DNA of 64,000 bases from Paraneptunicella aestuarii (GTDB lineage: Bacteria; Pseudomonadota; Gammaproteobacteria; Enterobacterales; Alteromonadaceae). Shown one piece after another: positions 25,979 to 33,037 of the stretch (the stretch's first letter is position 1; every line of letters begins with the position of its first letter). The notes under the pieces are model-generated. The model saw nothing but the letters and a program-made list of their open reading frames with translations, ran no database searches and was not told where the DNA came from. The stretch is from assembly GCF_019900845.1 (NCBI RefSeq), contig NZ_CP074570.1:1612001-1676000 (forward strand), written 5' to 3'. Made by a program: the position numbers and the translations under genes.

Positions 25979-26964
25979 GTATGAATTACACACGAAACTG
26001 GACAGCATTTCACATTTTCCTGCACGACGTTGAGCAGCAGGAGCGCTTTATTCGTGAGTGGTTGTCGGTGAAGGTGAAAGACATTAAAGCCTCTGGCAGC
26101 GCTGATGCCTGGTTCTTCTTGCGCTACTGGGATGGCGGCCCTCATGTTCGTGTTCGCTTTTTGAATCTGAAAAATGCAGAGGCTTTGCAGCAGGAAATCC
26201 AAAGCGCAGCGCAGCAATATATCAGTGTCACGCCTCTGACGGCAGAGCAGTATTACGGTAATCACAGTTTTGATGGTGAGCCTGTGGATTTTGCTTCATT
26301 GCAATGGCATGACGACGGTTCGGTCGAGATGTTTGATTATGAGCCTGAATTCGCTCGTTATGGCGGTGAACTTGCCATTACGGTGAACGAGGATCTGTTT
26401 TATATTTCCAGTGAAATTGCTCAGGCCATTATCGCAGCGACACAAGGCAAGATTGAACAGCGCTTGCAGCTTTCCATGAAAATCATTGCTTGTAGTATTT
26501 TTGCCATTAACCCAGAGCCAATGGCCTTGCAGCAATTCGCAACTTATTATGCTGAGTTTTGGCGCGGGCATGCTGGCGGTATTAATCCTGGAAGCCCAGA
26601 TGTACAACTACAAGCAACATTAGAAACCTTTCGTCAGGAAACCATTAACAATAGCTCTGCTGGCGGCTCTTCTGGTGGCTCTTTTGGAGTGATAGGCACT
26701 TGGGTTAATTTTCTTAAGAAAAGTGTTCCACAATGGCAAAAGATATACGAGGATGGAGGTCTGATTTCTCCTGTTGATGGAAGTAAGGTGTCTTCAACAG
26801 AACAATTTCATATGGCGATAATGAGCATGGTGGGTTCCCAGATCCACATGCTGAACAATAGGTTGGGGGTAACCCCGGCTTACGAGTTTGTGCTGGCTTC
26901 GCGTATTCGTGATGCTCTGGCGACAAACGCTTCTGCAACAAGTTCTCCAACAGAGATAGGTTAG
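25975..26964 (+). CDS. Thiopeptide-type SpaB_C domain protein, probable glutamate-elimination enzyme
   Basis: A 329-residue protein with the canonical SpaB_C signature close to the N-terminus: WTAFHIFLHDVEQQERFIREWL, then AWFFLRYWDGGPHVRVRFLNL (about residues 43-63), where Arg and His of RYxxxGPHxRxRF belong to the elimination active site in lantibiotic and thiopeptide enzymes. Known role: removal of glutamate from glutamylated Ser/Thr, leaving dehydroamino acids. It carries a Ser/Gly-rich linker (SSAGGSSGGSFG, near residue 225). Overlap with the dehydrogenase stop (ATGAG) suggests coupled translation. An alternative role as the macrocyclase, with the 19370-20527 protein doing elimination, cannot be excluded. 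Confidence 0.78.
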   Translation: MSMNYTRNWTAFHIFLHDVEQQERFIREWLSVKVKDIKASGSADAWFFLRYWDGGPHVRVRFLNLKNAEALQQEIQSAAQQYISVTPLTAEQYYGNHSFDGEPVDFASLQWHDDGSVEMFDYEPEFARYGGELAITVNEDLFYISSEIAQAIIAATQGKIEQRLQLSMKIIACSIFAINPEPMALQQFATYYAEFWRGHAGGINPGSPDVQLQATLETFRQETINNSSAGGSSGGSFGVIGTWVNFLKKSVPQWQKIYEDGGLISPVDGSKVSSTEQFHMAIMSMVGSQIHMLNNRLGVTPAYEFVLASRIRDALATNASATSSPTEIG

Positions 26965-26969
26965 CGCTT

Positions 26970-28130
26970 ATGTTGGGTGATTTGATGCTATCCTGGGCCA
27001 ATATCAAGCGTAACAAGCTGAGAACCTTGTTACTGCTCTTCACTATTTGTTCCGGTTTCCTTATTTTCGGTGTGCTAGGCACGCTTAATTTTTCCATGTC
27101 TGGCGGTAGCGATACCTTTGCTCAAAGCCGTTTGATGGTCATGAGTCAAGGCGGCTTGGTGAATCCGTTACCGCTTTCCTATCAACAACGCATTGCCAAG
27201 ATTGATGGTGTTGAATCGGTGGGGCACGCCACCTGGTATGGCTTGCATTATCAGGACACAGATCAGGATATTATGTCTTTTGCCGTGGATGCGGAAAACT
27301 GGATCCCACAACACCCTGAAATGGTGATGGAGCAAGGGGCGGTGGATAACTTCCTGCGTACCAAGAATGGCTTGTTGGTGAATTATCACATTGCCAAGCG
27401 TTTTGGCTGGCGAGTCGGCGATGTCGTCCCGCTGAAAAGTATTTTATTCCAGCCCAGTTCTGGTGAAGGTTTCTGGTCTTTCAAGGTGAGTGGTTTGTTT
27501 ACGACAACGGATGAGTCTGGCGGTCGTAAGTATGTCATCGCTCATTATGATTTTTTGAATGACAGTCGGGTGATTTGGCAGAACACGGTGGGCACTTTCA
27601 TTGTTGTGCCAGAAGAAGGCGTGGAGCCAAATCAGTTGGCGACTCGTATTGATGATCACTTTTTGCGTTCATCTAATAATACTTTTTCTGCGACGGACAA
27701 AGCCTTCCACGATGATTTCTTTAAGCAGTTTGGTGATGTGTTTTTCATTATCAAAAGTGTCGTGTTGATTTCGTTTTTATCTATCGTATTGGTTGTTGCC
27801 AGTACCATTGCACTCACTGTGCGCCAACGCACACGAGACATTGGGGTGTTGAAAGTGATTGGTTTTTCCAATGCACGTATTTTCGGCATCATTTATGGCG
27901 AAACCTATATTTTGGTGGCCATTGGTGCTTTGGTTGGCTTGGCGCTGAGCTTTGGCGTGAACAAAGCCATGATTTATTACTGGCCGATTATTCCCGATAT
28001 TAATTTGCCTTCCTTCGTTGTGCTGCAAGCTATTGGAATTGCGCTGATGCTAGGTGCGATTGCCGGGCTTATTCCCAGTATTCTGGCGTTGAAAATGAAA
28101 CCAGCGGAGGCATTTAAAGTCCATGAGTAA
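26970..28130 (+). CDS. MacB/LolC-like ABC permease (FtsX family), first of pair
   Basis: A 386-residue permease: one N-terminal membrane helix (about residues 18-38), a large periplasmic domain (about 40-265), then three C-terminal helices with the FtsX-domain stretch TVRQRTRDIGVLKVIGFSNARIF between the first two. This 1+3 topology is that of MacB/LolC/LolE permeases, which act on substrates in the periplasm rather than pumping through the inner membrane. It begins five bases after the SpaB_C gene and overlaps the second permease by eight bases, so it belongs to the same operon. Confidence 0.88.
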   Translation: MLGDLMLSWANIKRNKLRTLLLLFTICSGFLIFGVLGTLNFSMSGGSDTFAQSRLMVMSQGGLVNPLPLSYQQRIAKIDGVESVGHATWYGLHYQDTDQDIMSFAVDAENWIPQHPEMVMEQGAVDNFLRTKNGLLVNYHIAKRFGWRVGDVVPLKSILFQPSSGEGFWSFKVSGLFTTTDESGGRKYVIAHYDFLNDSRVIWQNTVGTFIVVPEEGVEPNQLATRIDDHFLRSSNNTFSATDKAFHDDFFKQFGDVFFIIKSVVLISFLSIVLVVASTIALTVRQRTRDIGVLKVIGFSNARIFGIIYGETYILVAIGALVGLALSFGVNKAMIYYWPIIPDINLPSFVVLQAIGIALMLGAIAGLIPSILALKMKPAEAFKVHE

Positions 28131-29289
28131 GCTTGGTTTATATTTGCATTTCTTTGCTATTTCTACGCGTTTCATGTTGAAACAGAAGTGGATGTCGTTG
28201 ACCTCAACTCTGTCGATTACCTTGGTGGTGATTGTGCTGATTGGTTTTTTGTCGATGGCGAAAGGCTTTGAAAAAGCACTGACGAACTCGGGTTCAGAGA
28301 ACATTGGCATTGCTTTAAGCTCTAATGCTCAAACTGAGATCACCAGTGATGTGAGCCAGGAGCAGGTAGAAATCCTGCGTGGTTTGGTGACTCAGGCGTA
28401 TGGTTCCAAGCAAGTGATTTCGCCTGAATTGGTGATCATTGTTTCTGGTAATTTGCGTGGCTCGGATAAGAAAATCAATATCAACCTGCGAGGGTTATAC
28501 GAGAATGCTGTGTCGCTACATGAAGGCTTTGAGTTGGTTGCCGGTCGCATGTTTAGACCCGGTACGGCTGAGTTGATTGTGGGTGAAAATCTGTCGCGCC
28601 GAGTATCTGGTTTGGATATTGGTAATGAAGTTCGATTGGGTGGCGTGGATTGGCGCATCGTCGGTACGTTCAAATTACAGGGTAATTTGTTTGAATCGGA
28701 AGTGTGGGGCAGTGTGCAAACGGTACAGAGTGACTTTGAGCGTCAGAACCAGTTTCAGTCTGTAAGAATGCCGATTGTTGACGAAGATTCCTTGATTAAC
28801 CTGATGCTGTTGATTGGAGACGAGCGTCGTCTGGATCTGATCCTGCAAACAGAAAAAGAATATTTTGTGCAACAGTCCAGCAGCACGGTTGGGTTGATTA
28901 AATATATAGGTTGGCCGCTGGCGATTATCCTTTCGATTGGTGCGTTTTGTGGCACGTTCAATACGTTGAAAATGGCGGTGGATGCCAGACAGCATGAATT
29001 GAAAATCCTGAGTTTATTGGGCTTTCAGCGCAGCATCGCGTTTTTTATGTTGATGTATGAAGCGTTTATTTTCTCCTTGATTGGAGGTGTGTTGGGCATC
29101 GTTATTTCCTGGTCGCTGTTTGACGGCCTGTTGGCTTCTACTTTTGGTAGCAGCTTTAATACGGTGTCGTTTGCTTTGCATGTGGATAGCCTTACGTCGT
29201 TGCAAGCATTTGGACTGGCTGTAGCGGTAGGATTGTTCTCGGGATTAATTCCTGCGTACTCGGGCATGAAAGTGCGAGCCGGGAAGTAG
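28123..29289 (+). CDS. MacB/LolE-like ABC permease (FtsX family), second of pair
   Basis: A 388-residue paralogue of the preceding permease with the same 1+3 helix plan: an N-terminal helix after MLKQKWMSLTSTLS, a periplasmic domain, then an FtsX region containing DARQHELKILSLLGFQRSIAFFMLMYEA. The pair presumably forms a heterodimer driven by the ATPase at 30439-31119. The ATG lies within the last codons of the first permease. Substrate inferred from position: the mature peptide. Confidence 0.88.
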   Translation: MSKLGLYLHFFAISTRFMLKQKWMSLTSTLSITLVVIVLIGFLSMAKGFEKALTNSGSENIGIALSSNAQTEITSDVSQEQVEILRGLVTQAYGSKQVISPELVIIVSGNLRGSDKKININLRGLYENAVSLHEGFELVAGRMFRPGTAELIVGENLSRRVSGLDIGNEVRLGGVDWRIVGTFKLQGNLFESEVWGSVQTVQSDFERQNQFQSVRMPIVDEDSLINLMLLIGDERRLDLILQTEKEYFVQQSSSTVGLIKYIGWPLAIILSIGAFCGTFNTLKMAVDARQHELKILSLLGFQRSIAFFMLMYEAFIFSLIGGVLGIVISWSLFDGLLASTFGSSFNTVSFALHVDSLTSLQAFGLAVAVGLFSGLIPAYSGMKVRAGK

Positions 29290-29310
29290 TAGTAAAAAAG
29301 ATAGACGACC

Positions 29311-30435
29311 ATGACTGACAAAATACAAGCATTAAACGAACTTCGAATTGACCGCTCTGGGCAGAAAGTCCGTCGTGCCAATAGAAATAAAAAAGCGCTG
29401 GCAATAGCTCTTGTTGTTGCGTTGGGTGCTGGCTATATGGGGTGGCAGGAGTGGTCGGCGGATGATCAATCTTCGCACACAGCACGTTCTGTTAGTCGCG
29501 TAGATACTTCTTCTAACCAAGGAGGACGTGCAGAATCTAATGTTGTTGTTTCCAATACGTCTCTTTCCACAACCAGTTCATCGGATAACGACGTTAACAA
29601 AAAGCCTTCGATAACTGGCAGTATTCTTGAAGTGTCGGGGCATATTACGGCACAACGTATTGCCACGGTTTCAGCCAAAACCATTGGCTTGATCAACGAA
29701 GTATACGTGGAAGAGGGCGTTAAGGTTGAGGAAGGTCAGGCTCTTGCTAAATTAGACACTCGCATTGCTGAGCTGGATTTGCAATTGGCTGAAAGTCGTC
29801 GTGCTTTGTATAAAGCCGAAGTAGAGAAACGCGAAGCTGAGATTCTGGATGCCAAGCGCAAGTTAAAAAGACAACAGGACTTGATGAGCGAGAATTTCTC
29901 GAATCAGTCAGACATCGATACTTTAACCATTAATATCAAAGTATTAGAAGCGAATCTGGAAACCGCAAAAACCAATGTATTGCTGAATGAACTTGAGATT
30001 GAGCAGCTGCAAAAACGCTTGTCGGATCATACTATTCGAGCACCTTTCTCGGGCGTTGTCACAACCAAAAATGCACAGCCGGGGGAGATCATCTCGCCAA
30101 GTTCCGCGGGGGGCGGTTATACCCGTACTGGTATTTGCACCATTGTTGATATGGCATCGCTGGAAATTGAAGTGGATGTGAATGAGTCGTTCTTGAACAT
30201 GATCAGTGAAGGGCAACGAGTACAGGCTGAATTATATGCTTATGAAGATTGGCATTTTGAAGGACGAGTCAAGAAGATAGTGCCAACTGTTGACCGCTCC
30301 AAGGCCACGGTGCGAGTGCGCATCGAAATCCTGGAAAAATCCGAGCGCATCTTACCCAATATGGCGGTGAGAGTCAGTTTTATGGAAGACCAGGCACAAG
30401 CTATAGCCGGGCATGCATTGACAGGAATGAAGTAA
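29311..30435 (+). CDS. Membrane-fusion (periplasmic adaptor) protein, MacA/HlyD family
   Basis: A 374-residue adaptor. It has one membrane helix near residues 28-46, then a Ser/Thr/Asn-rich linker (about 50-100), a split lipoyl-like domain (VSAKTIGLINEVYVEEGVKVEEGQALAKLD ... TIRAPFSGVVTTKNAQPGEII), an alpha-helical hairpin (about 150-215, heptad-rich) and a beta-barrel domain. Such proteins join an inner-membrane pump to a TolC-type outer-membrane channel. No TolC homologue is encoded in the window, so a housekeeping TolC is probably used. Its presence argues that the peptide is exported across both membranes. Confidence 0.88.
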   Translation: MTDKIQALNELRIDRSGQKVRRANRNKKALAIALVVALGAGYMGWQEWSADDQSSHTARSVSRVDTSSNQGGRAESNVVVSNTSLSTTSSSDNDVNKKPSITGSILEVSGHITAQRIATVSAKTIGLINEVYVEEGVKVEEGQALAKLDTRIAELDLQLAESRRALYKAEVEKREAEILDAKRKLKRQQDLMSENFSNQSDIDTLTINIKVLEANLETAKTNVLLNELEIEQLQKRLSDHTIRAPFSGVVTTKNAQPGEIISPSSAGGGYTRTGICTIVDMASLEIEVDVNESFLNMISEGQRVQAELYAYEDWHFEGRVKKIVPTVDRSKATVRVRIEILEKSERILPNMAVRVSFMEDQAQAIAGHALTGMK

Positions 30436-30438
30436 ACC

Positions 30439-31119
30439 ATGATAAAACTACAAAACGTTAAAAAAGCTTATCATCGCAAAAACGCTGATGTCCGGGTGTT
30501 TGATGATTTGAACTTTTCTATCAATGAAGGTGATTTTTACGCGGTAATGGGGCCTTCCGGCACAGGTAAAAGCACCTTTTTGAATTTGGTCGGTGGTGTA
30601 GACAGGGTTGATTCAGGTGAATACTGGTTCAATGGCGAACGTATCGACGGATACACTGAAGGACAACTTTCAGAGTGGCGTTCACATCATGTTGCTTTTA
30701 TTTTTCAGTCATTTAACTTGCTGAAAATATTAAATGCCGCAGAAAATGTTGAACTGCCTTTGCTTCTGACAGATTTGCCCAGTGCAGATCGTAAACGTCG
30801 AGTGATGAAAGCCTTGGAACTTGTAGGATTACAGGATCGTGCTGAGCACTTACCCGATGAATTGTCTGGAGGCCAGCAACAAAGGGTAGCCATTGCACGC
30901 GCGATTGTTTCTGACACGCCTTTGATTTTGTGTGACGAACCAACGGGTAACATTGATGCGGAAGCCACCGAAGAGATTTTGGAAATATTACAGCTATTGA
31001 ATAAAGAGTTTAAGAAAACCATTGTGATGGTGACACACGATTTACATGCTGCCGAGTATGCCAACCAATTGTTTTCTCTTGAAAAGGGTAACTTTGAAGA
31101 AAAGTTCGCTCAGAGCTGA
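30439..31119 (+). CDS. MacB/LolD-like ABC ATPase
   Basis: A 226-residue ATPase: Walker A GPSGTGKS (about residues 38-45), Q-loop FIFQSFNLL, signature LSGGQQQRVAIARA, Walker B LILCDEPTGNID and H-loop VTHD. The LolD/MacB/FtsE subfamily is indicated by the SGGQQQR and EPTGNLD-like motifs. It follows the adaptor by three bases and completes an export system with the two FtsX permeases. It ends the part of the cluster with a clear assigned role. Confidence 0.92.
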   Translation: MIKLQNVKKAYHRKNADVRVFDDLNFSINEGDFYAVMGPSGTGKSTFLNLVGGVDRVDSGEYWFNGERIDGYTEGQLSEWRSHHVAFIFQSFNLLKILNAAENVELPLLLTDLPSADRKRRVMKALELVGLQDRAEHLPDELSGGQQQRVAIARAIVSDTPLILCDEPTGNIDAEATEEILEILQLLNKEFKKTIVMVTHDLHAAEYANQLFSLEKGNFEEKFAQS

Positions 31120-31171
31120 TGAGAGTAAACAGGCTTGGGTAAGCAAATCGACAATAATGGAGAGTGAAAGT

Positions 31172-31615
31172 ATGCGAATTCAAAAATTGAAAACTTTGTT
31201 GGCGATGAGTTTCATGACGGTGCTGATGTCTCCCAGTGCATTGGCGGCAAATTACAACCTGACCGTAGTGGCAACCGGGATCAGCTCAGAAGCGGGTTCG
31301 GTTAGAGCGGTGTTGTGTACGAAAGAAGAAGCGTTTCCCAACACCTGTGCAATTCGAGAAGCGGTGCCTGCGAAAAAAGGCGTTGTGAAAATCGAGTTTA
31401 AAGATGTACCAGAAGGCGAGTATGCTTTTGCTGCGTTCCATGATGAAAATGATGATGGGCGTATTGATTCCAAGGGCAGAATGCCGTCGGAAGGTTTGCT
31501 CTTCAGTAATAACGCCATGGGGCGAATGGGGCCGCCTTCCTTTAAGCAAAGTGCTTTTGAATTGTTGGATAACAAGCGATTGATGGTGCAAATCCGTTAT
31601 TTGCAGAAGAAGTAA
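31172..31615 (+). CDS. Exported DUF2141 family protein
   Basis: A 147-residue protein with a signal peptide (MRIQKLKTLLAMSFMTVLMSPSALA, cleavage after ALA). The mature part has the DUF2141 pattern: EGEYAFAAFHDENDDGRIDS with a calcium-type D-x-N-x-D-G loop, then GLLFSNNAMGRMGPPSF. ATG 31172 is chosen over 31157 because the GGAG inside the latter serves as its ribosome-binding site. Function of the family is unknown. It is periplasmic or surface-located. It lies 52 bases after the exporter ATPase on the same strand, so it may be part of the cluster (immunity or accessory) or simply a neighbour. Confidence 0.8.
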   Translation: MRIQKLKTLLAMSFMTVLMSPSALAANYNLTVVATGISSEAGSVRAVLCTKEEAFPNTCAIREAVPAKKGVVKIEFKDVPEGEYAFAAFHDENDDGRIDSKGRMPSEGLLFSNNAMGRMGPPSFKQSAFELLDNKRLMVQIRYLQKK

Positions 31616-31639
31616 TTCTTTAATATGAGTAGCCTATAG

Positions 31640-32197
31640 ATGAGTAGTGAACAACATTTGGAGCAGTTAAGACAGGATTTTGAGCGCACGACGAATCGCG
31701 CGGTGTCTTTACCTATTTCTGGCGCTATCGTTTGGACTGTGGTGGGTATTGCCAGCCTGTTTTTAAATCAGTATTACGCTACTCTCTTTTTGTTGTTTGC
31801 TACCGGTGCGATATTTCCTATGGCGTTAGGTATTGCCAAGCTACGTAAAGAAAATATCACTTCATCAGTCAATCCATTGTCCAAGCTGATGGCGTTGGGT
31901 GTGTTAATGGTCAATCTGCTTTGGGCTGTGCATGTTCCTTTAATGATGAAAGCGCCGCAATTCGTGCCGTTGAGCGTTGGTATCGGATTAGGGTTACACT
32001 GGATTGTCTATTCCTGGATAGTGCAACATCCCGTGGGTATTATCCACGCCATAATGCGAACAGTATTATGTGTTTTGGTATGGCTATTCGTACCTGTGAA
32101 TACATTAACCTTCATTGCGATCGCTGTTGTTGTCTCTTATGCAGTCAGTATTTATTTTATGTTGTCTCGTGACATCACTGGCTTGGATGATCATTAA
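31640..32197 (+). CDS. Multi-spanning inner membrane protein, unknown function
   Basis: A 185-residue protein with a soluble N-terminal 22 residues and five to six hydrophobic helices (about 24-42, 45-62, 80-97, 105-125, 132-148, 152-170). I do not recognise the family with certainty. It begins 24 bases after the DUF2141 gene on the same strand and is probably co-transcribed. Small membrane proteins at the end of bacteriocin clusters are often immunity proteins, but nothing in the sequence itself proves this. Confidence 0.7.
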   Translation: MSSEQHLEQLRQDFERTTNRAVSLPISGAIVWTVVGIASLFLNQYYATLFLLFATGAIFPMALGIAKLRKENITSSVNPLSKLMALGVLMVNLLWAVHVPLMMKAPQFVPLSVGIGLGLHWIVYSWIVQHPVGIIHAIMRTVLCVLVWLFVPVNTLTFIAIAVVVSYAVSIYFMLSRDITGLDDH

Positions 32198-32420
32198 CTC
32201 ATTGATTTGTAGCTATTAAACCTTATTTCTGAATGGGGTTTCAAAGCCCTGTTTGCTTCTCTTCATAATCCTTTTCTCTACAGAATGTTAGTTTCTCTGT
32301 TATTTTCTTAATCCGTTAACTTCCATTACAGAGTATAAAAATATATTCCTATTGAGCTTGTGTATGTCTCAATGGTGTCTATTATTACCTTCGTGTATTT
32401 TGCAATATCATTATTTAGCC

Positions 32421-32588
32421 ATGTATGTAGAAAAAAGAGAACTGTTGGAACTGATCAGCGAATTGCCTGAGCAATGTGAGCTGGAAGAGTTGCAGTATAA
32501 AATTCATATTCTGGAAAAACTAAAGCACGCAGAACAAATCGCCCTGAGAAATGGTGGCGTTTTATTTGAGGAAGCAGAAGGTTTTTAA
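32421..32588 (+). CDS. Small acidic helical protein, antitoxin-like
   Basis: A 55-residue protein from ATG 32421 (MYVEKRELLELISELPEQ...). A longer in-frame start at 32352 would add a Cys/Leu-rich tail unlike the rest. The pattern (helix, E-L-P-x-x-x-x-L-E-E-L, long helix, then a G-G-x-x-F-E-E-A-E end) is like short antitoxins that accompany RelE/ParE toxins, but no toxin gene is adjacent. Assignment rests on general resemblance only. Confidence 0.4.
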   Translation: MYVEKRELLELISELPEQCELEELQYKIHILEKLKHAEQIALRNGGVLFEEAEGF

Positions 32589-33037
32589 ATAGACTTGTGT
32601 CGCTTTCACTAGCATGAAAATAATCCAGTAGCACGGAGTATTATTGCCCTGTTTGTTTGGCAGAGAAACAGCAGGGCAATATGCTCTTTCTTTTTCTCTG
32701 TACTTTTCCTTTTAATGTTTTCTTATGCGCAGCTCGGATTAAGCAGCGAGCAGGTGTGTCGTTATGTTCGATGGAAGGATGGGCTAGGTAAAGGTAGTGA
32801 TGCACGGGGGGAATCAGTGAGTGAAGACTATCACATTAGGTTCGTTAAGTTACTAATGTTGCAAAGTAATTGGAATATTTAGCTGAAGTTTTTCACGTTT
32901 TTAGCCGAGGCTGAAGAGTAAAGGGACTCGAAGTACGTGTTATAGTCCTCAAGCATCTAGTAATTATAAAGACAGACGAGTTGTATGAGAGGTAAAGTAG
33001 CCATCCCCAATGTTTTGAGGATGGCTGAAAGATTGGA
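32589..33037. other. Intergenic region with two hairpins
   Basis: Contains ATTGCCCTG (32643-32651) pairing with CAGGGCAAT (32672-32680), followed by a pyrimidine-rich tract, a plausible terminator for the plus-strand cluster. Near the other end AGCCATCC (32999-33006) pairs with GGATGGCT (33019-33026), just beyond the stop of the minus-strand amidohydrolase gene, probably its 3' hairpin. A 55-codon plus-strand frame at 32715-32882 has no ribosome-binding site and is doubtful. Confidence 0.5.

Noticed and set aside
32715..32882. 55-codon plus-strand frame (starts MFSYAQLGL)
   Set aside because: No ribosome-binding site, a pyrimidine-rich terminator-like region directly upstream, and no recognisable pattern; mentioned only within the intergenic entry.
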